Shown here: positions 29,125 through 37,803 of the stretch, one piece after another
How positions within the stretch are numbered: position 1 is the first letter of the stretch
How the letters are laid out: each line of letters starts with the position of its first letter
NCBI GenBank assembly: GCA_945876745.1
Contig: CAMCPL010000001.1
Location: forward strand, 310,001-374,000
Source: an uncultured Clostridia bacterium
GTDB lineage: Bacteria; Bacillota; Clostridia; Oscillospirales; Acutalibacteraceae
Direction of reading: 5' to 3'
DNA length: 64,000 nucleotides
The notes under the pieces: generated by a model
Told to the model about the DNA's origin: nothing
Database searches by the model: none
Seen by the model: only the letters and a program-made list of their open reading frames with translations
Translations under genes and position numbers: made by a program

Positions 29125-29153
29125 AATATATCATATTCTTCATAGTTAGTCAA
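29125..29153 (-). promoter_or_regulatory. Promoter of MATE gene with inverted repeat
   Basis: TTGACT-17-TATATT; CTATGA...TCATAG inverted repeat flanks the -10. Confidence 0.6.
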
Positions 29154-29217
29154 TATGAAATTCACATTATAGAAATGATAAGGTTGACAAATATGGTTTT
29201 TGTGGTATAATAAAAGC

Positions 29218-29310
29218 AGATAAGGAGCTTGCCGATAGACGGTTAGCCCCTGATTGGATTATTTAGAAATAATCGCTAACTTTCTCAGGGTCAGGCGATT
29301 ATTTCTTTTT
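29218..29310 (+). ncRNA. Candidate antitoxin RNA of TA-like module A
   Basis: TTGACA-16-TATAAT promoter (29184-29211); terminator AGAAATAATCGC...GCGATTATTTCTTTTT overlapping the peptide 3' end. Confidence 0.6.
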
Positions 29311-29379
29311 GTTATCGGTTGCCTTTATGTAACCTGTGGCTACAATAATAAAAATTATCGCCAATATCAAGTATTCCAT
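29299..29379 (-). CDS. 26 aa hydrophobic toxin-like peptide, module A (MEYLILAIIFIIVATGYIKATDNKKK)
   Basis: GGGGGTG SD, own TTGACA-17-TATAAT promoter (29461-29489, minus), paralogue of module B peptide. Confidence 0.7.
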   Translation of the reverse strand: MEYLILAIIFIIVATGYIKATDNKKK

Positions 29380-29663
29380 AGCAACACCCCCTTAAACCTA
29401 TAAAGGCTTGGGGCAAGATTTAACCGCCTACCGTTATGGTAGTTTTCCTTATCCTACAAAATTATACATAATTCGATTAATGTTGTCAATGTTTTACAGC
29501 ATTAACCGGTAAAAATTGTAAATGAAATAATCATCGTTATTTGAATCACGGTTGATTATTTCTTTTTTATTTCCTCTTTGTAAATTTGATAATCAAATCT
29601 TGTATTTTGGTCGGATATAATATATAATAAAATAGACTATAATATTTAAGAAACGGTGAAGCT

Positions 29664-30437
29664 TTGAAATTTTTGGCTATCGGCGATGTTGTATCGTCGC
29701 AGGGGTGCGAATATCTGCGTGATGTTCTGCCGAAATTAAAAAGAGAATACGGTGCCGATTTCGTTATTGTCAACGGCGAAAACAGCGCAGTCGGAAACGG
29801 CGTTACTCCCAAGAGCGCTCAGCATATTTTCAACAGCGGCGCAGACGTGATTACTCTGGGCAATCATGCACTCAAGCGTCCTGAAATTTATGATTATCTC
29901 GACAGTAACGAGTTTATTATTCGTCCGTGTAATTTTCATTCCTCGGCTCCGGGAAACGGCTCGGTTATTCTTGACAAGGGCGCAAGCCGAATTGCAATAA
30001 TCAATTTGCAGGGTACGGTTTATCTCGACAATAACCGCAATGCGTTTGATGCTGTTGACGAGGAAATCGAAAAGGTGAAACGCGAGGGTGCAAATATAAT
30101 CATTGTTGATTTTCACGCAGAGGCAACGAGCGAAAAGCGGGCAATGGGATTTTATCTTGACGGCAGAGTATCGGCGGTTTTCGGAACTCATACTCATACT
30201 CAAACCTCGGATGAACAGATTTTGCCGCTCGGTACGGGATATATTACCGACCTCGGAATGACGGGACCGTATTATTCGGTGCTCGGAATTGAGCCGAAAA
30301 TTGCAATACAAAAGCTGAAAACGAATATGCCTGTCAGGTTTTCGAATCCCGACGGACCGTGCACCTTGGAGGGAATATTCTTCGAGGTCGACAACAAAAG
30401 CGCAAAAACCGTTCACATAGAAAGGTTTAGAAAATGA
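29664..30437 (+). CDS. YmdB-like metallophosphoesterase (TIGR00282 type)
   Basis: IGDVVSSQGCEYL, VNGENSAVGNGVTP, GNHALKRPE, FGTHTHTQTSDE. Confidence 0.92.
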   Translation: MKFLAIGDVVSSQGCEYLRDVLPKLKREYGADFVIVNGENSAVGNGVTPKSAQHIFNSGADVITLGNHALKRPEIYDYLDSNEFIIRPCNFHSSAPGNGSVILDKGASRIAIINLQGTVYLDNNRNAFDAVDEEIEKVKREGANIIIVDFHAEATSEKRAMGFYLDGRVSAVFGTHTHTQTSDEQILPLGTGYITDLGMTGPYYSVLGIEPKIAIQKLKTNMPVRFSNPDGPCTLEGIFFEVDNKSAKTVHIERFRK

Positions 30438-31921
30438 CGAAAAGAATAATCGCCGTGCTTTGCTCGCTTGTTATTATTGCCGCAACTATGTGCGCCTGCA
30501 GTAAGGAAAACGTGCAAAGTCAACGCCCGATAATAAATGAGCAGTCGGCTCAAATCGTCACCGATACAACCGGCTTTAAGCTGAGCTATACTCAATCCGA
30601 CTCGCTTTCGCCGTATGAGTCCGACTCGCTGAACAATCATATTGTGCAGGATTTAGTGTTTGAATCACTGTTTAGAATAGACGAGGAGCTTGATGTTCAA
30701 CCCGAAATAGCAACCTCCTATTCGTATTCCGACCCTACTACGTTGAATGTAACGATAATAAGCGGTCTGAAATTTTCAGACGACAGCGTTCTTGATGCCG
30801 ACAGCGTTGTTGAAGCGTTCAATCTCGCCAAGGAGTCGCCGTATTGGCAAAGCTCGCTGGAAGCAATACGAAATGCAAGAGTGTTGAGTGCAACCGAAAT
30901 TGCCTTCGATTTGAACTATCCCGATAAATATGCCCACAGATTGCTGACATTTTATATCGCAAGGTCAACTCAGGGCGACAGTAAGTTCCCGATAGGAAGC
31001 GGAAGATATGCTTTTACAGAGGGTGACGGAAAGCTGTATGTTGAGGTTAATCCTCTTTACCGTGAGGAATTTACTCCGAGATTTACAAAAATTCAGCTCG
31101 TGAACGTTCCTGCAACCGACTCGATAAATAACGCACTTAATATCGGAAATATCAGCTATGCCTACCGTGATGCGGCAACCGACGAGATTTCAAGGCTCAA
31201 ATGCAGCAAAAAAAAGGTAAGTCAAAACAATCTTGTTTATCTCGGCGTTAACTCAAAAAGCGGCATAACCGCAAACGCAGATATACGCCGTGCAATATCG
31301 CTTGCACTGGACAGAGCAACTATCGTAAAAAGCGCATATCAGGGATATGCAAAGGCGGCGACATCAATTTATCACCCGAACTCAAGCCTCGGCAGACAAA
31401 CGCAGATGTTTTCGTCTGCTTCGGATACGGCAGCGGCAAAGCAGGCAATATCTCAAAGCGAAGTGTCGGGCAGGTCAATCAGCATACTTGTTAACGAAAA
31501 CACAAACAGAAAATCAGCCGCAACGCTTATTAAGCAACAGCTTGAGGCGGTCGGATTTTATGTCGACATAAAATCGCTGTCCAACGACGCTTATGTTCAG
31601 GCACTTGAAAGCGAGAGCTTCGACCTTTATATAGGCGAAACGAAGCTGCCGTTTGATATGCGCCTTACGGGCTTTTTCACCGAGGGCGCAAGCACAAGCT
31701 ACGGTATTGACCAAGAGTGCAACGCTGCATTGGAATACAATAGTTTTTTGGGCGGCGGTGCCGAAATAGGAAAATTCACTCTCGCTTTTTCGGTTGATAT
31801 GCCGTTTATTCCGATACTCTACCGTGACGCCGTAATATGCTATTCTAAGGCAATGCGCGGAGATATGCAGGGTTATTTCGGAAATTATTTTTCAAATATT
31901 CAAGATTGGTATTATAATTAA
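30434..31921 (+). CDS. ABC transporter solute-binding lipoprotein (SBP_bac_5 family)
   Basis: Lipobox ATMCAC; VQDLVFESLFRIDEEL, NADIRRAISLALDRATIV. Confidence 0.88.
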   Translation: MTKRIIAVLCSLVIIAATMCACSKENVQSQRPIINEQSAQIVTDTTGFKLSYTQSDSLSPYESDSLNNHIVQDLVFESLFRIDEELDVQPEIATSYSYSDPTTLNVTIISGLKFSDDSVLDADSVVEAFNLAKESPYWQSSLEAIRNARVLSATEIAFDLNYPDKYAHRLLTFYIARSTQGDSKFPIGSGRYAFTEGDGKLYVEVNPLYREEFTPRFTKIQLVNVPATDSINNALNIGNISYAYRDAATDEISRLKCSKKKVSQNNLVYLGVNSKSGITANADIRRAISLALDRATIVKSAYQGYAKAATSIYHPNSSLGRQTQMFSSASDTAAAKQAISQSEVSGRSISILVNENTNRKSAATLIKQQLEAVGFYVDIKSLSNDAYVQALESESFDLYIGETKLPFDMRLTGFFTEGASTSYGIDQECNAALEYNSFLGGGAEIGKFTLAFSVDMPFIPILYRDAVICYSKAMRGDMQGYFGNYFSNIQDWYYN

Positions 31922-31943
31922 TTCGCTCAATAGGAGGTAATGT

Positions 31944-32321
31944 ATGATTAAATATGAAAACCAAAACGGTTATATTGAAATAACTAACAGCTATTTTGCA
32001 AAATTAGTGGGCAATGCCGCACAAAGCTGCTTTGGCGTAACGAGAATGGTAAATTCAAATCCGGTGCAGAGCATCAAGTCGGCTATTATTAACCGCGTTG
32101 AAAGAGCTTCCGAGCTTGACAACTCAAATCAGGGCGTTGTTATAAAAAGTGTAAACGGCGCGCTTGTTGTCGACCTCTCAATTGCCGTTTCTTACGGTGT
32201 AAATATCAATGCGATTGCCGACAGTATTGTCAATAAGGTGCGCTATACAATCGAAAGCGCAACCGACCTTAAGGTGTCGGAGGTAAATGTGCACATAGAG
32301 GGAATTGACAGTATTAACTAA
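31944..32321 (+). CDS. Asp23/Gls24 family protein
   Basis: GYIEITNSYFAKLVGNAAQSCFGV...VNVHIEGI. Confidence 0.88.
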   Translation: MIKYENQNGYIEITNSYFAKLVGNAAQSCFGVTRMVNSNPVQSIKSAIINRVERASELDNSNQGVVIKSVNGALVVDLSIAVSYGVNINAIADSIVNKVRYTIESATDLKVSEVNVHIEGIDSIN

Positions 32322-32341
32322 CCGGAGGAATTGGAAATATT

Positions 32342-33976
32342 ATGATTACAGGAAAAATGTTTCGTGACGGTGTTATCTCCGGTGCGAACAATATTGCAAA
32401 CAGCAGACAGGCGGTTGACGCGTTAAATATTTTCCCGGTGCCCGACGGCGATACGGGAACAAATATGTCTATGACAATTGCTTCTGCGGCAGAGGATATA
32501 AAGAATTTAAGCGATGACGTAACGATAGGCGAGGTGTCGAAAAAGGTTGCTTCGGGACTTTTAAGAGGCGCAAGAGGAAATTCGGGCGTTATTCTTTCGC
32601 TTATTTTCCGTGGCTTTTCAAAGGTGTTTAAGGGCTTGGATGTCGCAGGCGGCAAGGATATTGCAAGGGCTTTTCGTGCAGGAAGCGACGCGGCTTATAA
32701 GGCAGTTATGAAGCCTACCGAGGGTACGATTCTTACTGTTGTAAGATGTGCGGCGGAGGCGGCGGAGCAGATGGCAGAGATTAACGACGAGCCTATCGAG
32801 GTTTGCGTTGCCGCACTTGAAGCGGCAAAGGAAGCGCTTGCCTCTACTCCCGATTTACTTCCCGTGCTGAAAAAGGCAGGCGTTGTCGATGCAGGCGGTC
32901 AGGGCTTTTTGCTCATACTCAAGGGTATGGAAAGCGTTCTCGGAAACGACGTTATTATCCGCCCGATAGGTGACGAAGCACTTGCTGACGAAACCGACGG
33001 CAAGGCACAGTCTTCACAGGAAAATCTAAAATATAACTATGCCGTTGAGTTTGTTATTCATAAGAAAAACGGCGCAAAGGAAAGCAGCATTGAAAAGCTT
33101 CTCGCATATTTAGAGGCGCTCGGTGACGGTGTAAAGGTCAGCGAGGACAACGGTGTTATTTGCGTTAAGGTGAATACCGACGCACCGGGTACAGTTTTGA
33201 CAACAGGTGCAAAATACGGCGAAATGTACGACCTTTCGATTGTTAATATGAAAGCCCCTGAAAAGCAGGAAGCTGTTGAAAAAGAGGAAAGTGTACCTGT
33301 CGAGCCCGAAAAGGATTACGGCTTTGTATGTGTTTGCGCAGGTGACGGACTGACGGAGCTTTTCTCCGATTTGGGTGCGGATGTCGTTGTAAGCGGCGGA
33401 CAGACTATGAATCCGTCAACCGATGATATTTCAAGAGCTGTTTTGAGCGTAGGCGCAAAAACCGTTTTCGTTCTTCCTAACAACAAAAATATTATTATGG
33501 CGGCGCAAATGGCTCGTGATGAAATTAAGGACAGAGAGGTTGTAGTGCTCGAAACGAAGACAATTCCGCAGGGTATTGCGGCTATGCTGACCTTTGACGA
33601 ATCCGAGGAAGCTCAGGCGAATGCCGAGAATATGATGCAGGTCGCACTCAAAACTCAAACGGCAAGTGTAACCTTTGCCGCACGTGACAGCGAGTTCGAC
33701 GGAAAGCCGATACAAAAGGGACAGATTATGGGACTTTGTAACGGCGCAATTAAATTCATCGGTGAGGATAAGGAGCAAATTGCTCTTGACTCCTGTTGTG
33801 AAATGTTCAATCCCGACGAAAACAGTCTTATTACCGTTATATACGGCGAGGGTATGACCGAGGACGACGCTTCGAGACTTGAAGCAATGCTGGGTGAAAA
33901 GCTTGGCGACTCGGCTGAAATCAGCGTTGTTAACGGCGGTCAGCCTGTATATTACTATATTATTTCGGTGGAGTAA
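32342..33976 (+). CDS. fakA: DAK2-domain fatty acid kinase (FakA/YloV-like)
   Basis: VDALNIFPVPDGDTGTNMSMT, GARGNSGVILSLIFRG, VDAGGQGFLLILKGM. Confidence 0.92.
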   Translation: MITGKMFRDGVISGANNIANSRQAVDALNIFPVPDGDTGTNMSMTIASAAEDIKNLSDDVTIGEVSKKVASGLLRGARGNSGVILSLIFRGFSKVFKGLDVAGGKDIARAFRAGSDAAYKAVMKPTEGTILTVVRCAAEAAEQMAEINDEPIEVCVAALEAAKEALASTPDLLPVLKKAGVVDAGGQGFLLILKGMESVLGNDVIIRPIGDEALADETDGKAQSSQENLKYNYAVEFVIHKKNGAKESSIEKLLAYLEALGDGVKVSEDNGVICVKVNTDAPGTVLTTGAKYGEMYDLSIVNMKAPEKQEAVEKEESVPVEPEKDYGFVCVCAGDGLTELFSDLGADVVVSGGQTMNPSTDDISRAVLSVGAKTVFVLPNNKNIIMAAQMARDEIKDREVVVLETKTIPQGIAAMLTFDESEEAQANAENMMQVALKTQTASVTFAARDSEFDGKPIQKGQIMGLCNGAIKFIGEDKEQIALDSCCEMFNPDENSLITVIYGEGMTEDDASRLEAMLGEKLGDSAEISVVNGGQPVYYYIISVE

Positions 33977-35995
33977 ATGAAGCTAAACGAATATGATATT
34001 CAGTTCGTAAAAGGTGTTGGAGAAAAGAAAGCCCGGCTTTTTAATAAGCTGGGCGTTTACTCATTGGAAAATCTTGTTCATTACTATCCGAGAAAGTATC
34101 TTGACCAAAGCAGTACCGTAAGCGTTGTTGACGCACCGACCGACCAAGCGGTTTCGATTCGTGCAACGATGATTACGCCTGTTCGAGAAAACAGAATACG
34201 AAAGGGCTTAACGCTTTACAAATGCAACTTCTCCGACGGCGAAACCGTTATTCATGTTACGATTTTTAATAACGAATATCTTGCAAAAGCGCTTCGTACC
34301 TATGACGAATACATACTTTACGGCAAGGTTGAAAAGCGTTTTACCGACGCTGTTATGTCCTCGCCGCAAATCGAGAGTATAAAAACGGGAATGGCAATTC
34401 ACCCGATTTATCCTGCTACTCAAAATCTAAATTCAAAGGCTATTGCAAAGGCGGTGCGTGGCGCATTTGATAAAATCGGCGTTTTTGAGGATACGTTAAG
34501 TGATGAGATACGCAAAAAATATGACCTTTGCACGCTTGATTTTGCACTTAAGGAAATTCATTTTCCGTCTTGCGGGGAAAATATAGAAATTGCAAGAAAG
34601 CGCTTGATTTTTGAAGAGCTTCTAACCTTGCAATTAGGTCTTATGCTGCTTAAAGGCAAAAGAAGTGAACGCAACAATCATTTGATAAAAGCGGACTATA
34701 CCGACGAATTTTATTCGCTTTTGCCGTTTGAACCCACGCACGCACAGAAAAGGTGCATAAATGATTGCATTTGCGATATGCGTTCGTCCCATACAATGAA
34801 CAGGCTTATTCAGGGCGATGTCGGTTCGGGTAAAACAGCCGTTGCCGGTGCTGTTATCCATACCGTAATTAAAAACGGCTATCAGGCGGCTATGATGGCG
34901 CCGACGGAAATACTCGCCACACAGCATTATGAGAGCTTCAAAAGGCTTTTCTACGGCACGCCGATAAATCTTGCCTTGCTGACCGGCTCAACAAAGGCGA
35001 GCGAAAAAAAGAAAATCAAGTCACAGCTTATTGACGGTGAAATTGACTTTGTTATAGGAACTCACGCGCTTATTCAAAATGATGTCGAATTTGCAAATTT
35101 AGGCTTGGTTTGTACCGACGAACAGCACCGCTTCGGCGTTGAACAACGTGCCGATTTGGCAATGAAGGGTAATCATCCTCACCTGCTTGTTATGTCGGCA
35201 ACGCCGATACCGAGGACGCTCGGACTTATAATATACGGCGAGCTTGATATAAGCGTGCTTGACGAGCTTCCGCCAAACAGACAGGAAATTCGCACCGATT
35301 ATGTAAATTCGTCATATCACGAGCGAATATACAGATTTATCAAAAAAGCGCTTGATAACGGTAGGCAGGCGTATATCGTTTGCTCACTTATCGACGAGGG
35401 TGAAGGCGAGCTTTTAGCAGCAGAGGAATACGCAAAAACGCTTTGTGAAAACGAGTTTTGCGATTATACGCTCGGACTTCTTCACGGCAAAATGAAGCCG
35501 AAGCAAAAGGACGAGATTATGCACCGTTTTGCAAGCGGCGAAATTCAAATTCTTGTTTCGACAACCGTTATCGAGGTTGGCGTTGACGTGCCTAATGCCA
35601 CAATAATGCTTATTGAAAATGCCGACCGCTTCGGACTTTCACAGCTTCACCAGCTTCGTGGACGAGTAGGTAGGGGAAAAGAAAAAAGCTATTGTATATT
35701 AGTCAGCGATAATCAAAGTGAGCAGACTAAGGAACGTCTCGGTGTTATGAAATCAACCTCAAACGGCTTTAAGATTGCCGAATACGATTTGAAAACAAGA
35801 GGACCCGGTGACTTTTTCGGCAAAAAACAGCACGGTCTTCCGAATCTTAAGATTGCCGATATGGTTGAGGATATTCAAACGCTCAATTTATGCAGGAAAT
35901 GTGCAGAGGAAATGCTCAAGACTGACAGACGGCTTGACAATTATCCGCTTTTGTGCGACAAAATAAACGATATGTTCAAAAGGACCGATTATTGA
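33977..35995 (+). CDS. recG: ATP-dependent DNA helicase RecG
   Basis: QGDVGSGKTAVA, TDEQHRFGVEQR, MSATPIPRTL, RGRVGRG. Confidence 0.97.
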   Translation: MKLNEYDIQFVKGVGEKKARLFNKLGVYSLENLVHYYPRKYLDQSSTVSVVDAPTDQAVSIRATMITPVRENRIRKGLTLYKCNFSDGETVIHVTIFNNEYLAKALRTYDEYILYGKVEKRFTDAVMSSPQIESIKTGMAIHPIYPATQNLNSKAIAKAVRGAFDKIGVFEDTLSDEIRKKYDLCTLDFALKEIHFPSCGENIEIARKRLIFEELLTLQLGLMLLKGKRSERNNHLIKADYTDEFYSLLPFEPTHAQKRCINDCICDMRSSHTMNRLIQGDVGSGKTAVAGAVIHTVIKNGYQAAMMAPTEILATQHYESFKRLFYGTPINLALLTGSTKASEKKKIKSQLIDGEIDFVIGTHALIQNDVEFANLGLVCTDEQHRFGVEQRADLAMKGNHPHLLVMSATPIPRTLGLIIYGELDISVLDELPPNRQEIRTDYVNSSYHERIYRFIKKALDNGRQAYIVCSLIDEGEGELLAAEEYAKTLCENEFCDYTLGLLHGKMKPKQKDEIMHRFASGEIQILVSTTVIEVGVDVPNATIMLIENADRFGLSQLHQLRGRVGRGKEKSYCILVSDNQSEQTKERLGVMKSTSNGFKIAEYDLKTRGPGDFFGKKQHGLPNLKIADMVEDIQTLNLCRKCAEEMLKTDRRLDNYPLLCDKINDMFKRTDY

Positions 35996-36660
35996 TGGAA
36001 TATAAATATGAAATGCATACACATACCGGACCTGTGTCGCAATGCGGCAGAGTGTCGCCGAGGGATATACTTAAAAGCTATCTTGAACAGGGCTTTTCGG
36101 GAATTGTGCTTACCGACCATTACAGTCCGCTTACGTGGTATAATCATAATTTGATTGCGCCGCAGAAGAAAATTGATTTTTATCTTCAGTCTTACAGGGA
36201 AATGAAAAGGCTTGCGCCGTCTGATTTTACCGTTATGCTCGGCATAGAGCTTCGTCATTACGGCACGGCAAACGATTATCTCATTTACGGCGTTGAGGAG
36301 GATTGGCTCAAAAAGCAGGGCAATCTTATGGCAATATGGGAGGAAAAGGTTTACCGTCTTATGCATTCCGAGGGCTATCTCGTTTATCAGGCGCATCCGT
36401 TTCGTACAGGAATACGCCGCTGCAATCCCGATTTTATCGACGGTGTTGAAATCTACAACGGAAAAACGAGCAGGGAATGTAACGAAAAGGCGGAGGCTTG
36501 GGCAAAGGAAAATAATAAGCTGATGGTTTCGGGCTCGGATTTTCATGTTCCTCGCCAGCTTGCAAGGGGCGGTATTATAACAAAAAAGCCTATTAGCAAT
36601 AACGCCGACCTTCTCGATATGCTAAAATCAATGGATTTTGAAATGATTAAAACGTATTGA
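35995..36660 (+). CDS. PHP-domain phosphoesterase
   Basis: MHTHTGPVSQCGRVSP, LTDHYSP, SGSDFHVP; ATG overlaps the recG stop. Confidence 0.88.
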   Translation: MEYKYEMHTHTGPVSQCGRVSPRDILKSYLEQGFSGIVLTDHYSPLTWYNHNLIAPQKKIDFYLQSYREMKRLAPSDFTVMLGIELRHYGTANDYLIYGVEEDWLKKQGNLMAIWEEKVYRLMHSEGYLVYQAHPFRTGIRRCNPDFIDGVEIYNGKTSRECNEKAEAWAKENNKLMVSGSDFHVPRQLARGGIITKKPISNNADLLDMLKSMDFEMIKTY

Positions 36661-36684
36661 TGTGCTTATCTGTATCTTAAAATA

Positions 36685-36804
36685 ATGAACAATAAGGTAA
36701 AAAAGATTTGCCTTGCGGGATTAATGGCGGCATTGATTACCGTGTGCACCGCAATTTCTGTAATCAACAAAAACAGCTTCCCAACGAGAAGCTGTTTTTT
36801 GTAA
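36685..36804 (+). pseudogene. Truncated N-terminal fragment resembling an ECF-transporter S component
   Basis: MNNKVKKICLAGLMAALITVCTAISV then reads into hairpin repeat H copy 3 and stops (39 aa). Confidence 0.4.
36768..36801 (-). repeat. Hairpin repeat H, copy 3
   Basis: Reverse complement CAGCTTCTCGTTGGGAAGCTG matches copies 1 and 2. Confidence 0.8.
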
Positions 36805-36807
36805 ATA

Positions 36808-36836
36808 TTGACAAAAAAGTGATAATTCTGTATACT
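36808..36836 (+). promoter_or_regulatory. Promoter of toxin-like peptide, module B
   Basis: TTGACA-17-TATACT. Confidence 0.75.
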
Positions 36837-36919
36837 TTTATCAGATAAGGAAAACTACCATAACGGTAGGCGGTTAAATCTTTCCCCGACCTTGTAAAAG
36901 GTGTAAGGGGGGTGTTGTT

Positions 36920-37000
36920 ATGGATTACTTGATTGTCGCAATAATATTTATTGTTGTAGCTACGGGATACATAAAAGCAACAGAAAACAAAAAGAGATAA
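36920..37000 (+). CDS. 26 aa hydrophobic toxin-like peptide, module B (MDYLIVAIIFIVVATGYIKATENKKR)
   Basis: GGGGGGTG SD; near-identical to module A peptide with conservative substitutions. Confidence 0.7.
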   Translation: MDYLIVAIIFIVVATGYIKATENKKR

Positions 37001-37077
37001 TCGCCTCATAACCACACGAAAGATTATCTCTTTTTAATCATAGTGGGGCTAACCGTCTATCGGCAAGCTCCTTATCT
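36985..37077 (-). ncRNA. Candidate antitoxin RNA of TA-like module B
   Basis: Minus-strand TTGACA-16-TATAAT (37084-37111), shared bidirectional terminator 36991-37033. Confidence 0.6.
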
Positions 37078-37116
37078 ATTTTTATTATACAACATTTTTG
37101 AGATTTGTCAAGTGTG

Positions 37117-37151
37117 CAAAAACAGCTTCCCAAAACGAGAAGCTGTTTTTG
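37117..37151 (-). repeat. Hairpin repeat H, copy 4
   Basis: Reverse complement CAGCTTCTCGTTTTGGGAAGCTG. Confidence 0.8.
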
Positions 37152-37271
37152 TAACAATGAGAGGGCGATTTTCATATTATGTCACTGAAAGGTAACGGGC
37201 TGTTTTAGGGTTTTCGGTGGTGTTATGCCCGCAGAATAGCCGTCAATCCTTGCCTGATGACATAATTGAGT

Positions 37272-37595
37272 TTAGTTTGACAGTCTCTCGTATTCGTCTA
37301 TTGCCTTTGTCAGCGCTATGTAGCAATATTGAAGCGAGTTGTTCATTATCTCCTTTGCGGTGCTGATATGACGTGAAACAGTTGGCTGGGACAGCTGTAA
37401 TATTTCGGCAATCTCAGCCTGATTTTTGTTGTTTATGTACTTATATCTCAGGCAAACGCTTTGCTTTTGAGTAAGCTCGTTATTCATAATAAGCGGAACA
37501 ACAGCCTGAAATGCTTTTTGCTTCGCCTTTTCTCTGTCGTAGCCGTCAAGCTGTGAATAATCCGTGCAGTAAAAGCTTTCCATAAAATCAATCAT
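37272..37595 (-). CDS. Sigma-70 region-4-like / HTH regulator
   Basis: LTQKQSVCLRYKYINNKNQAEIAEILQLSQPTVSRHISTAKEIM; ATG 37595 with GGAGG SD. Confidence 0.75.
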   Translation of the reverse strand: MIDFMESFYCTDYSQLDGYDREKAKQKAFQAVVPLIMNNELTQKQSVCLRYKYINNKNQAEIAEILQLSQPTVSRHISTAKEIMNNSLQYCYIALTKAIDEYERLSN

Positions 37596-37803
37596 ACATC
37601 GAATCCTCCTTGTAGTATCCAAAAAGCAGTGATGCGGTTCTTTTGCATTCACAAGCCATATCGTAGTATATTTTCATTTTTCTTCTTAGCAAAACAAGGT
37701 CGTTTCCTCTGTAAATGCAAAGAAGCGGCTTCATAGCATCTAACTTTGCGTTGAGGATATTGTATTGCTGCTCATATTCGTGAGCCAATTCATTAATTGT
37801 CAT
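37588..37803 (-). CDS. Conserved small hypothetical protein paired with the sigma-like gene
   Basis: 71 aa, translationally overlapping the downstream gene (ATGTATGATTGA). Confidence 0.65.
   Translation of the reverse strand: MTINELAHEYEQQYNILNAKLDAMKPLLCIYRGNDLVLLRRKMKIYYDMACECKRTASLLFGYYKEDSMYD

Noticed and set aside
29736-30416. 226-aa minus-strand ORF antisense to ymdB-like gene
   Set aside because: Shadow ORF of a clear YmdB-family gene.
31944-36660. Asp23-FakA-RecG-PHP gene order
   Set aside because: Asp23-FakA-RecG is a common conserved neighbourhood in Firmicutes, so not unusual.
37201-37262. Short frame GYSAGITPPKTLKQPVTFQ as a real gene
   Set aside because: No start codon or SD; kept only as a possible remnant in the findings.
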